64,000 nucleotides of DNA from contig JAKUHH010000230.1 in the NCBI GenBank assembly GCA_022701365.1, positions 124,001 through 188,000 on the forward strand, in the 5' to 3' direction. Position numbers and translations under genes: made by a program. The notes under the pieces were generated by a model. The model ran no database searches. It was not told the DNA's origin and was given only the letters and a program-made list of their open reading frames with translations. Below are positions 55,199 through 64,000 of the stretch, piece by piece. The number at the start of each line of letters is the position of its first letter. Position 1 is the stretch's first letter. Source of the stretch: Mycocentrospora acerina (lineage: Eukaryota; Ascomycota; Dothideomycetes; Pleosporales).

Positions 55199-57735
55199 AT
55201 GGCGGACGTGACAGAATTGAGGTGTTGGCCTTCTTGTGTCGACGCGGTGGATTGGTCTCAAGATGGGATTATCGCGTTGGCTTCTGATGAGCGCGTAGAG
55301 TTGCTGGTACATCCTCAGCAGCACTCACTGCATATGAATATTCATACTGATGTCAAACCCAGTTTCCAAACACTGTAACATTCGATAGAGACAATGATGT
55401 CGCACAATGGCGCCATGTTGCGCTCCAAGCGCCCTGGTTTTCTAATGAAGAACTACCCATTAAGGAACCGGGGCCTGTGGCATCGTTCTCAGTCGGCGAA
55501 GAAGTGTCAGCCAGTCTTCCCATTTCAATTGCTTGGTCGGCTCCTGGCCTTGCAAAGCATCGACGGTGTGCGTTGGCTGTGCTCACTGGAAACCTTACTC
55601 TCTCAATCTGGTCAGCCGACGGGAAACCCTTTGAAGAGTCGAACTGGGAACGGAAACTGATCGTCAACAATGCACTTGCGAACTACTTTCTCAGCACTGC
55701 TTCTGATGAACCAAGTCACGTCGCTTCCGGATTCGGAGAGCAGATGCGGTTCAGAACTCGAATTCGTGCATTTGCCTGGGCTCCTGCTTTGCCTAGTTCA
55801 AAATCTTCTGCAATACTGGGAACTTCTTTGCTTTACGGTCAAGCTATCGTAGCCGTATCCAACGATGACAACCAGCTCGTGTTTTTGTCTATCGATTCAC
55901 CCACTTCAACCCTTGGATTGAAACAGAGCTGGAACGTAGAAGTGCTAACTCACTTCTCTTTGACACCAGACTCTGAAAATATCTTCTCGGAACCCACACT
56001 CTTTGACGAGTTCATAAAACAGCAGACGCACATATCGCATATTGCTTGGAGTCCCTGGATTATCCAAGGCGATTGGTATCATTCCGTAGTTGTATATGCT
56101 ACCAATGAAGATGTGCGAGCAAGAATGATCACGTACACTAAAGATAGCATGGGACTGGGTGACGAATTGATCTATGCGGAAATCGACCTGCGAAACTACG
56201 GCCCAATGAAGTGGTCTCCCGAAATAACAGACGGCGATAAGCTTACGCTTGCTCTCTTCACCAGCGCAGGCCTTGTCCATCTGACCGTGTCGGCAAAGGA
56301 TGCTTCCATTCTTAAAAGAACAACTCATGATCTCGACGGCCGTTGGGACACAATATCAGGTGCAGTCTGGGATTTTGATGAGGAATTGACGCCTCGTCTT
56401 CACATCAGTTCGCTAGTCTCAACACTTCAATGTCCGACCGCCGTTCTTGAGTTCTCTTCCAATAGCCCTATCTCTCTCAAATCGCCTAATTGGCGAGATC
56501 AGATCGAGAATAATTTGGTCCTCTTCAGTGTCAAGAACGATCTCAAGGGCAATAGCAAAGCCAAAGTTTGGGGGTTGACTGCATCGCCGCTAGGAGACTT
56601 CATCGCAGCGTGCAACAGTGTGCACCCCTCAGACATGATTGAGTACGGTCCACCTGCAGATCGTCGCGGAACTGTGGCTATCAGTACTCTGCGTCAGTAC
56701 AACCAGATCCGACGGGGCTTTCCATCCAAGAACGTGAGCGCAGAGGGTGTTCTTTTCACGCTGAAAAAGCTGGTAGATAACACTGTTGAAGACGCAGATC
56801 AGATGCCTGCTTTCGTCGAGGAGATTGTAGAGAAACTTATGGACACTTATGCGCCTCTCTCAACTTCTCGGGAAACCAGCAGTATCCCGAAAAGTAGGCA
56901 GGGGTTAAGCCAACTCCATGCGCTCGTCGAGGAGTTTAAAACAGCTGCCTACTTGGATCCACACACACTGAAAGACCGCTACACTATCCTTGTGTCTCGA
57001 GCGTGCAACACAACAGACTCGGTCGACCTCTCCAAAACGCTGATTGCCTATCGCCTGGCCTGCGCGTCTCAAAGTCGACTCTCCAAGCTTTCTCATCACT
57101 CGTTTAGTACCGAAATTCTCGCTCAACACACACAAGTAGTGTCCTTAATCCACGCCCTCGCCGAACCAGACATCACAGAAGCGAAGCCTGTAACAGAGAA
57201 CAGTGCACCTTTGCATGTCGCAACGGATATATGCGACTTTTGCTCCGCACCTATCCCTTTCACCGACTTGACCACTGCCGCTTGCACAAACGGCCATCAG
57301 TTTCCGAGATGCCAGTTGACCTTCTTAGCAATTCAATCACCAGGTATTACAAAATACTGTGGTATATGCACCACCCCGTTTTTGAGCGATGAGTTTGTGG
57401 CTGCACAGGAGGTGCAAGGAGGCGAGGAGAACGCAAACCAAAACAGGACTCCCCAGGATATCGAGGAAAGAGTGGGAGAAGAACTGGCACAAAGAGAATA
57501 TGCCGAGATGGTGAGTGGACACGGGGGTATCACGACGGTTGGAGATGGGTCAGGAGATGAAGCTCGCCAAGATCAAGCCCAGCAAAAGGGACCGAGAGAA
57601 CATATGCACAACAATGTTGCAACGGAAGCAGCTAGTACAGGGGGTGGAGGAGAAGAACCCCCCATCTCATTGGCTCGAGTGCTATTTCTTGCTTGCGATG
57701 CATGCATCTACTGCGGAGGCAAATATGTGGGATAA
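55199..57735 (+). CDS. TFIIIC subunit with TFIIIC-delta WD40 domain and C-terminal zinc finger
   Basis: Two exons: 55199-55306 and 55363-57735, 826 residues; intron 56 nt, phase 0. The start MADVTELRCWPSCVDAVDWSQDGIIAL runs into a beta-propeller N-terminal part (IAWSAPGLAKHRRCALAVLTGNL). The C-terminal zinc ribbon reads ICDFCSAPIPF, ACTNGHQFPRC, KYCGICTTPF and the conserved end LFLACDACIYCGGKYVG. These match the TFIIIC-delta and zf-TFIIIC families (human GTF3C4, fission yeast Sfc9). The complex binds A/B boxes of tRNA genes and recruits TFIIIB for RNA polymerase III. A GTGAGT at 57511 could be a donor, but splicing to CAG at 57638-57640 would break the conserved end, so I leave it unspliced. 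Confidence 0.88.
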
Positions 57736-58027
57736 GCAATTCACATGTCCCACTCATACTGTAGTTGTTGAATCTGTCTCTGAGTACTCAAATAGAAAGG
57801 GGTATCATATTCATCAACACAAGCTACTATTCTCTCCATCACACATTTGTCTGTAGTCCAGCCCATGAACCACAACTACACATCGAAGGCATCAACACGC
57901 CGCCTAATACTACAATTTTGCTGGTAGGTATGTTGCCGATCAACCTATCGGGGAAGCAACCAAAATATTTTCATCAAATATGCTACATGTGCCGTCATGA
58001 CCGCAACATCTTAATGAACTGCTTTAA
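57736..58027. other. Convergent spacer between TFIIIC subunit and PRP2
   Basis: 292 bp of 3' flanks. Nothing else is seen. Confidence 0.5.
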
Positions 58028-60526
58028 TCATCGGTCAACTCCTACCTTCCCTGGCCCCTTGCCCATCTTCTTATCGTCGCCCAGCTTAGAGACTGATTTT
58101 TCAGAGTGCATATGCGGCGCTACTTCAACTAGCCACGCTGGATCGATAGGCATACACGAACGCATGTATTCCTTGCTCGTAGCGACTAGCTCGGCAAAAA
58201 TGCACCAGCGAGGGCGGTTGTCGATTAGCGTAGAAGACGGATGGATGTACACCGTCAGTCCATTGGTCACTGTACGGTAGCTCTGTCCATCCCTTTGCAG
58301 TCGAGCAGCGTTGGGGAAGAAGCCAGCCGTAATTGCTTTCCGGATGGCGATGTCGTCTGTGCCACAGGTCGAGGGTGGCACTTCGACGCGATCGGCGAGC
58401 TTTTCTAGTTGCTCGCGGACTTCCCGAGCGCGGTTGAGGGTTCGGTATTGTATAAAGTTTTCGCGACACCATAGGGAGTCGTATCCGCTCTCCACAAATT
58501 GGTTCCAGATATTGAGATAGGTCAAGAAATCGCCTCCTTCCTTGTTACTGAATCGGGCGCGAGCGCTGTCTGCTGCTACTTTCTTGTCTTTTGGTCGGAG
58601 GAAGAGCGACGCGGATTCTCCGAGTACGCTCACGATTGAGAGAATTTCGTCTCGGCAGCCAAACTTCTCTGATTCAAGCATGGCTTTTGAAAGCTTAATA
58701 TCCAGAGGGAGTTCGGCCATTCTGCGGCCAAGTCGCGTTAAGGCACCGTTTGAATCCAGGGCTCCAAGTGCATACAAACCCTCAAGCGATTTTATGAGCG
58801 CGTCACTCGATGGTGGATCGATAAACTCAAAGTCTAATAAGTTGGATATGCCTAAACTTTTGAGGGTTAGAACCACACCATCAAGATTTGATCGTTGGAT
58901 TTCAGGTTCAGCTGCCTCGCTGAGATCATTGTAGAAAGCGTGCTTTGTGTAGAGTCGGTAGCAGAATCCTGCGCTTGTGCGACCGGCACGACCAGCCCTC
59001 TGGTTAGCACTAGCCCTGCTTATAGGGGAGACTGTCAACGAAGACAGGCCCGTCTTTGGATTGTAACTCGATTCCTTGGCATAGCCCGAGTCGATAACAT
59101 GCCGTATACCGTCAATTGTAATGGACGTTTCTGCAATGTTGGTAGCAAGAACAACCTTACGTGTATTCGGCTTGGTAGGTTCGAATGCCTTTGCCTGTAC
59201 GTCTGGGGGAAGAGCGCTATAGATGGGACAGATGACGAGCTCTTTTACTCTCCCACGAAGCTTCTTTTGAGTGCTATCCAAAGCTTCCATGGCAGCTTGG
59301 ATCTCCTCTTCACCAGTTAGAAAGACTAATATGTCGCCAGGAAGTTCAGCTGCGATATGGATTTGAAAGACGGTTGTAATAGAAGCGCTGAGGTAATTGG
59401 CTTCTGGAGACATTGTGTAGTTGATCTGAACAGGCCAAGTTCTTCCGGGAATATTGAACACAGGTGCCGAATCAAAGTATGAACTAAAGTGCGATGCGTT
59501 GATAGTGGCGGAGAGAATGAGAAGCTTCATCTCTGGTCTTGATCGGCAAATCTCGCGACAGAGAACTAGGAGTAAATCTGAAGCAAGTGATCTTTCGTGG
59601 GCTTCATCAATCATAATAACAGAGTACTTGGATAGCTGGACATCTGACATTGCCTCGCGAAGTAGAACACCATCTGTACAAAACTTGATCTTCGTATTTG
59701 GTGATGTTCGATCCTCGAATCTGACCGAGTAGCCCACATCAGTCCCGACCTTACATTGCGACTCCTCTGCAACTCGCTGTGCGACAGACATGGCAGCGAC
59801 TCGTCTTGGCTGGGTGATAGCAATCATTCCACCATCAGTGTAGCCTGCTGACGCGACATACTGCGGGATCTGCGTACTTTTTCCTGAACCAGTCTCACCG
59901 ACGACTACCAAAACCTGATGGTTTGCCAGTGCATCAAGTAACTCTGTGCGATATTTGTACACAGGCAGGCTTTCCCGTGTTTCCTGGATAGTCTTGACCT
60001 TCTTTTCCGCCTCATCAAGCTGCTTTTCGAGCATTTGTTTGGATGCATCCAGAGGCATCTGATCAAATTTGACGCTGGATTCAATGTCGAAGACATAATC
60101 GTAGTCGTCGGCGGACACCCGTTGCGGTTTTCTTATCTGAGCCTTGACCTTTGATGTCTGCTCATCTTCCCAGAGCTGTACTTCACTCTTCTCATACCCC
60201 TTCTCTTTCTCTTTGTGACGGCGTGTGAGTACCTCTGATTTGTTCGAGTAGTCGGCATCGGGTAATATGTATCCGTCGAGGTGTTCGTCGATCGCATTCC
60301 TTGCTTCAGCGAGGCGAAGTGTTTCTCGGTTGCGACGAAATGATTCTAGTTCAGCTTTGGATAGTTTTGAGCCGAGCCTTTCCTCCTCATCTGCTTCTTC
60401 AGCGACTTGTCGACGGAGGAGGGCCAGCTGTTCTACCTCGCGCTTTTGCAGATATGCTTGACGCGACTTCAACCGGAGATCGCTAGCATTTCCCTCGTCC
60501 ATTCTCCGGCGCTTTGGGTCGGACAT
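58028..60526 (-). CDS. PRP2: DEAH-box pre-mRNA splicing helicase Prp2/DHX16
   Basis: A single exon of 832 residues. The N-terminus (MSDPKRRRMDEGNASDLR) and the conserved block DYDYVFDIESSVKFDQM precede the helicase core: GETGSGKST (about 207-215), ITQPRRVAAMSVAQRVA, DEAH (about 305-308), LSATINA, FLTGEEEIQ, VLATNIAETSITIDG and NQRAGRAGRT. The winged-helix, ratchet and OB-fold regions follow (DFEFIDPPSSDALIKSLEGLYALGAL; WCRENFIQYRTLNRAREVR; RTVTNGLTVYIHPSS), and the end is PAWLVEVAPHMHSEKSVSKLG. Prp2 remodels the spliceosome just before the first step of splicing. The order and DYDYVFD block fit Prp2/DHX16 rather than Prp16, Prp22 or Prp43. Length is slightly below the usual 900-1000 because the N-terminal part is short. 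Confidence 0.94.
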   Translation of the reverse strand: MSDPKRRRMDEGNASDLRLKSRQAYLQKREVEQLALLRRQVAEEADEEERLGSKLSKAELESFRRNRETLRLAEARNAIDEHLDGYILPDADYSNKSEVLTRRHKEKEKGYEKSEVQLWEDEQTSKVKAQIRKPQRVSADDYDYVFDIESSVKFDQMPLDASKQMLEKQLDEAEKKVKTIQETRESLPVYKYRTELLDALANHQVLVVVGETGSGKSTQIPQYVASAGYTDGGMIAITQPRRVAAMSVAQRVAEESQCKVGTDVGYSVRFEDRTSPNTKIKFCTDGVLLREAMSDVQLSKYSVIMIDEAHERSLASDLLLVLCREICRSRPEMKLLILSATINASHFSSYFDSAPVFNIPGRTWPVQINYTMSPEANYLSASITTVFQIHIAAELPGDILVFLTGEEEIQAAMEALDSTQKKLRGRVKELVICPIYSALPPDVQAKAFEPTKPNTRKVVLATNIAETSITIDGIRHVIDSGYAKESSYNPKTGLSSLTVSPISRASANQRAGRAGRTSAGFCYRLYTKHAFYNDLSEAAEPEIQRSNLDGVVLTLKSLGISNLLDFEFIDPPSSDALIKSLEGLYALGALDSNGALTRLGRRMAELPLDIKLSKAMLESEKFGCRDEILSIVSVLGESASLFLRPKDKKVAADSARARFSNKEGGDFLTYLNIWNQFVESGYDSLWCRENFIQYRTLNRAREVREQLEKLADRVEVPPSTCGTDDIAIRKAITAGFFPNAARLQRDGQSYRTVTNGLTVYIHPSSTLIDNRPRWCIFAELVATSKEYMRSCMPIDPAWLVEVAPHMHSEKSVSKLGDDKKMGKGPGKVGVDR

Positions 60527-63500
60527 TTTGTGTAACTGATGCGTGAGACGGGAAATATGTCCAGCGTGAAGATTGTAGCGAACTTTGTATACAAAGTGTG
60601 CGGGAGAATGTTAGAGAGGTAGGAGACTCCAAGCTCAAGAAAGTTCGACGCTTGGGCGCGGGGTCACGTGTAGGCAGCAGACCCCGCAAAATCCCACGTA
60701 CATCTCTCAGCGAATAGATGCAATGCACGTTCAAACACGTCTAGGTTGCCGTGTGCAAGAAGCAGCCAACAGTCTAGAGCATGCGCTACACATATCCAAC
60801 ATTTGTAGTGCGAGTGCCAATGTAGCAATGGGGGGATTGCCGCTTTAAAAAGTATTCACTAATGAATGTAGAGTTGCTTGATAGCTCAACGAGAGGGCAT
60901 GGTGTCCGGACGCCTGAGTAGAACTGGGAAGTAAACATCGATCGAAAATCGAAGCGATAAATTAGACAGGAAGCTACTTTCAAAAGATAGCGAAGGAACA
61001 GGTAAATAGCTGTTGTGTGGACTTAAATGTATAGTCTTCTCTAATATAGGAGCAGTTCGCATAAAGTTTTTTGAGTATCGATGATTTTGCACACAACTAC
61101 GACGCATGCTTGTAGTTGATTATTTGCTACGGATACAAGCTATTCTGAATCTGCTTTACTTACCTCGAAGTATGCCATCACTTATCGTTCGTCTCGTTAT
61201 AACTTCAATGCCCCGCCACTTCCCATCTTCCTCTCCTGTATCCTGTCATCACCTCCATCTGTACTCTCTTCCATTTTCGCCATTACTGGAAGCACTCCAA
61301 TTGCGATTGGACCGAAGTCAGATGGTGCACATGTAGCCGGTGATGTGTACGGTTCAACACTGTCCGTCTCTGCGCTCAGCTCCTCTACCTTCTTCTCTGT
61401 CCAAGCAACCGCGCTGTGAAGGACGGCCTGCGTACTATGGACCACATTTCTCATACCAGCTTTTATTTCATGAACTACTTCTTCGACAGCTTTGGCGGTG
61501 GAGAGGTTGGATAAAAGGAAAGTACGATGTGGCTGGTCGAAGTGAGCACTTGGACATGAGACGGTGGCATCACCAATATGTGCACCTATAATCTCAGTAT
61601 TTACAACCTTCAACAGCGTGGAGTTTCATGCCAATGTTCGCAATTCGTTTTTCTCTGGCGTTTTGGCGGTGGCAGCCTCTAGCGCCCCAAGTTTTACCGT
61701 TTGGGTTGCGAATGCGTTGAGTACTTCAGACTTCAACTTGAGAGTTGCGCTGGTTTAAAGTGCTGGCTTTTTCAGTAGACGTAGGGGTATTTGATACCTA
61801 GGACCGAGTTATGGTTGATGATGTGACGCATGATCGCTCTGTACAAAGATTTGTTCGTTTACAATTCTCTAACCAGAAGCTATTTCATGGAATGAATTGA
61901 TAGACATTGGCTTTAGCGAACAGATGGGAAATAAGAACCTTTGAGGTAAATCTTTCCTTGATTGTTAATTTACACGTGTCTACATTGTAATAATGTGTTA
62001 ATCCCTTCCTCCAATAGTCAGCGAGATTCGACTAATAGATCTTGTCATGAATCACCAGAGGGCAGCCAAGCCAAACCTGATATGAAAAATCGCTACAAGC
62101 CAAATTATAGGATCCAATCATCATCCTGTATCACACGGCAAATGCAAGGCGCAAGAAATTCACGGGTATGAGAATTCTAACGCCCTACATGTGTGAGACA
62201 AAGTCGGCAATGTTAGCGACATCATATAAGCCGTTATGCACCATTCTGCGCAACAATATCAGCAGACACTTTACATTCTAGTAGCCGGACCGTGTAGATT
62301 GCGTCCCAACTTTATCCAGTGGCTACTGAATGCAGCTACATACGATAAAGGAAGATGTCTACCAGACCCAAGTGGCGCATGACACACGGTCCATACCGCT
62401 TTGCATCCAGATCTGAGGGGTCCGATGCGAAACCACGTTGTCTGATAATAATCCGGGGTAAGAATCGAGTAGGCCACATGGCCATTTAATATCACCTCTT
62501 ATAAGCAAGGGAATTACCCCACAGTTCAGTAACTGCAGATGCACGTGGCATACGGCAGTCACATTAAGAACCGGGCAGCACTGAATGAGTCTGTTTCTAA
62601 TCAGTCAAGTTGTGGAACAATCGACCGAACGGTACTGGAATGCCCAGAGCAAGAGGTGAGCCCAATGTGATCATATTGCGCTCACGAGATCTGGATTAGA
62701 CGAATAGTTGTCCGCAGTATTTGTTCTTTGACAACCTTGACATACCCCCAGCTTTTGTGTGCATATTGCATCAGCTTTGCGATCTCGTCGACCAAGCGAA
62801 TCCCTGTATATGCATGAGATCCCGACTAGTATTGAATCCATCCATTCTAAGATCTCGCCACTAGCAATGAGTTGCATACATGGGTTGAGTGGTAAAAAAA
62901 AAAAGTACGGTTAATTGGTGTGGTTCCATGTACTGAAGGCTTTTCTCACTAGACAGCCGAGTCATTATGATATCTCAGTCAGCGACCTTTTCCTGCGTCA
63001 GGCTACTAGACGCCACCAACTCGTATATGAAGTGCATGACAGGCGTGAATTACGGCAAGGCCAAGCACAAACCGGCTGTTTTTACCTGTGCTTTCTGCAA
63101 CACCGTTCTGTAGTTCGCAAACCTGACAGCGGTGATTTCCTTCAGACCGTCACCAACGGTGCTAAGCCATGTTGCCTTTCACGATTTTCAGACAAGAACG
63201 GGTCACGAGTTATCATTAGAGGAACAAAAGCTTATAAAATACATAATCCTTGTGTTCATCTTAGGCCGCCGTCGAGTATCCCTGTCATATGTTTTGGCGC
63301 CACCTTTATTGTCTGAGCGCGAATGCGGAGCGCCCCATGCCGTCCCCGCATTCGTCCTCCCAATTTCGCCATGGAGGGTCGCTGACCGAAGACAGGCCAG
63401 GAGGGGCCAAACGTGAAGATTGATATATTCGCTCGTCAGTCTCCCGTCTCGGGGTGTTCTCTCTTGCTGTATCATCTCAGTCTCTTACAAGCCATACACG

Positions 63501-63614
63501 TCTTGCATCCCCCGCTCTCTTTACTCTTTGAATGTTGCACTTGAATCGAGGCTGCACACGCCGCAGAATCTTGAGTGCAGCCAACTTCGGCCGTTGTGTG
63601 AACGTCCACCAATC
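60527..63614. other. 3.1 kb intergenic region, AT-rich, with one broken frame
   Basis: The first 250 bp are the PRP2 promoter (a CACGTG lies at about 60665). The rest is AT-rich with short frames, a possible broken gene at 61197-61754 (listed), an A12 run near 62895, and the promoter of the last gene. No RNA gene is recognised. Confidence 0.45.
61197..61754 (-). pseudogene. Possible gene remnant with one in-frame stop
   Basis: On the minus strand one frame is open for 42 codons from 61754, stops at TGA (complement of 61626-61628), and stays open for a further 143 codons to 61197. The second part reads like a helical protein (TAKAVEEVVHEIKAGMRNVVHSTQAVLHSAVAWTEKKVEEL). There is no ATG at the left side and no clear splice pair that removes the TGA except a weak GTAAAA donor in the first part. 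It may be a decayed gene or an unspliced piece of one. I recognise no family. Confidence 0.3.
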
Positions 63615-64000
63615 ATGACAGGAATTACACCTTCACCAGACGTTAGTCCCGTGTCAGCAGCAACTACCAATGGACATTATCCGCGAGACTCCTTCTCCCT
63701 TGGCCTTTCTGCGTTGCCAGAAGCAGGCGCTTTTGCTCTCAAATCTGCCCTACGGTCCCCTCATCTCCTTGACTCCCCGAATGGCTTTTTCTCCGGCAGC
63801 ATCAGCCTGAGCAACCCGTTCAAGAAGCGACGCAATATGTCTCAGTCATCCAGTACAGATCGCGAGATGTCTAATGACACCCCGCCTTCTCAGACAAACG
63901 ACACCACACCTACGACAAAGAGTGCCAACGGAGCCAATGGCGATTCAAGGCCTTCCACGAAAAAGCGCCACAGCACTGATATTCTAGATTATCCACGACG
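63615..64000 (+). CDS. Hypothetical protein, 5' part (truncated by window edge)
   Basis: From ATG at 63615 the frame is open for 128 codons to the window end. The product starts MTGITPSPDVSPVSAATTNG, then HYPRDSFSLGLSALPEAGAF, with a short basic motif NPFKKRRNMSQ and a Ser/Thr/Asn-rich stretch. It is probably a disordered N-terminal region of a larger nuclear protein, given KKRR and KKRH motifs. No domain is visible yet. A C/T-rich leader (about 63460-63610) precedes the ATG, which supports the start. Confidence 0.6.
   Translation, partial: MTGITPSPDVSPVSAATTNGHYPRDSFSLGLSALPEAGAFALKSALRSPHLLDSPNGFFSGSISLSNPFKKRRNMSQSSSTDREMSNDTPPSQTNDTTPTTKSANGANGDSRPSTKKRHSTDILDYPR

Noticed and set aside
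57511..57640. Possible intron near the 3' end of the TFIIIC gene
   Set aside because: Splicing would shift the frame and destroy the conserved LFLACDACIYCGGK ending.

Overview
The window is nuclear chromosomal DNA of a filamentous ascomycete (Pezizomycotina). It shows dense genes on both strands, many short introns of about 44-140 nt with GTAAGT/GTATGT-type donors and CTAAC/CTGAC-type branch sites, C/T-rich promoters, a Zn2Cys6 regulator, and a Fus3/Kss1-type MAP kinase almost identical in layout to the Pmk1 group of plant-associated fungi. A dothideomycete (Pleosporales-like) origin is my inference; no marker here proves it. I saw no prokaryotic, viral or CRISPR signal and no intact transposon.

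Layout. 1-16.9 kb: the 3' part of CFT2 (mRNA 3'-end processing), an intronless F-box gene in an AT-rich stretch, a small cytochrome b5, a disordered hypothetical, an alpha/beta hydrolase, a second hypothetical, and VID27. 17.7-21.1 kb: divergently transcribed mitochondrial ribosomal protein uL11m and RAD54, flanked on both sides by dense simple-sequence repeats. 22.4-29.1 kb: a five-exon Zn2Cys6 transcription factor and POL5 (rRNA synthesis), both on the minus strand. 32.4-36.6 kb: a CDC25-type phosphatase and the GINS subunit SLD5, both plus. 37.5-43.4 kb: a laccase with a repetitive Ser/Thr-rich N-terminal region, a small predicted secreted protein and a small membrane protein. 43.8-49.3 kb: a hypothetical, a PQ-loop membrane protein divergent from ERV1, and the PMK1-type MAP kinase. 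51.6-60.5 kb: a 57-residue Cys-rich protein, DBP3 divergent from a TFIIIC subunit, and PRP2. The window closes with about 3 kb lacking a clear gene and the 5' part of a hypothetical gene.

Most genes are core housekeeping: cell cycle and DNA replication/repair (CDC25, SLD5, RAD54), ribosome and RNA work (POL5, DBP3, TFIIIC, PRP2, CFT2) and mitochondrial function (uL11m, ERV1). I see no gene cluster devoted to one pathway. The accessory parts are the AT-rich F-box region and the 37-43 kb laccase/secreted-protein stretch. Exon borders were worked out by hand from splice sites, reading phase and family conservation.

I found no strong candidate for a wholly new biological system. The most useful observations are MCB-like sites upstream of SLD5 and RAD54, an 18-nt microexon, three 26-bp tandem repeats upstream of POL5, the repeat-bearing laccase extension, an intron in the Zn2Cys6 gene that can be retained in frame, and the tiny Cys-rich gene.
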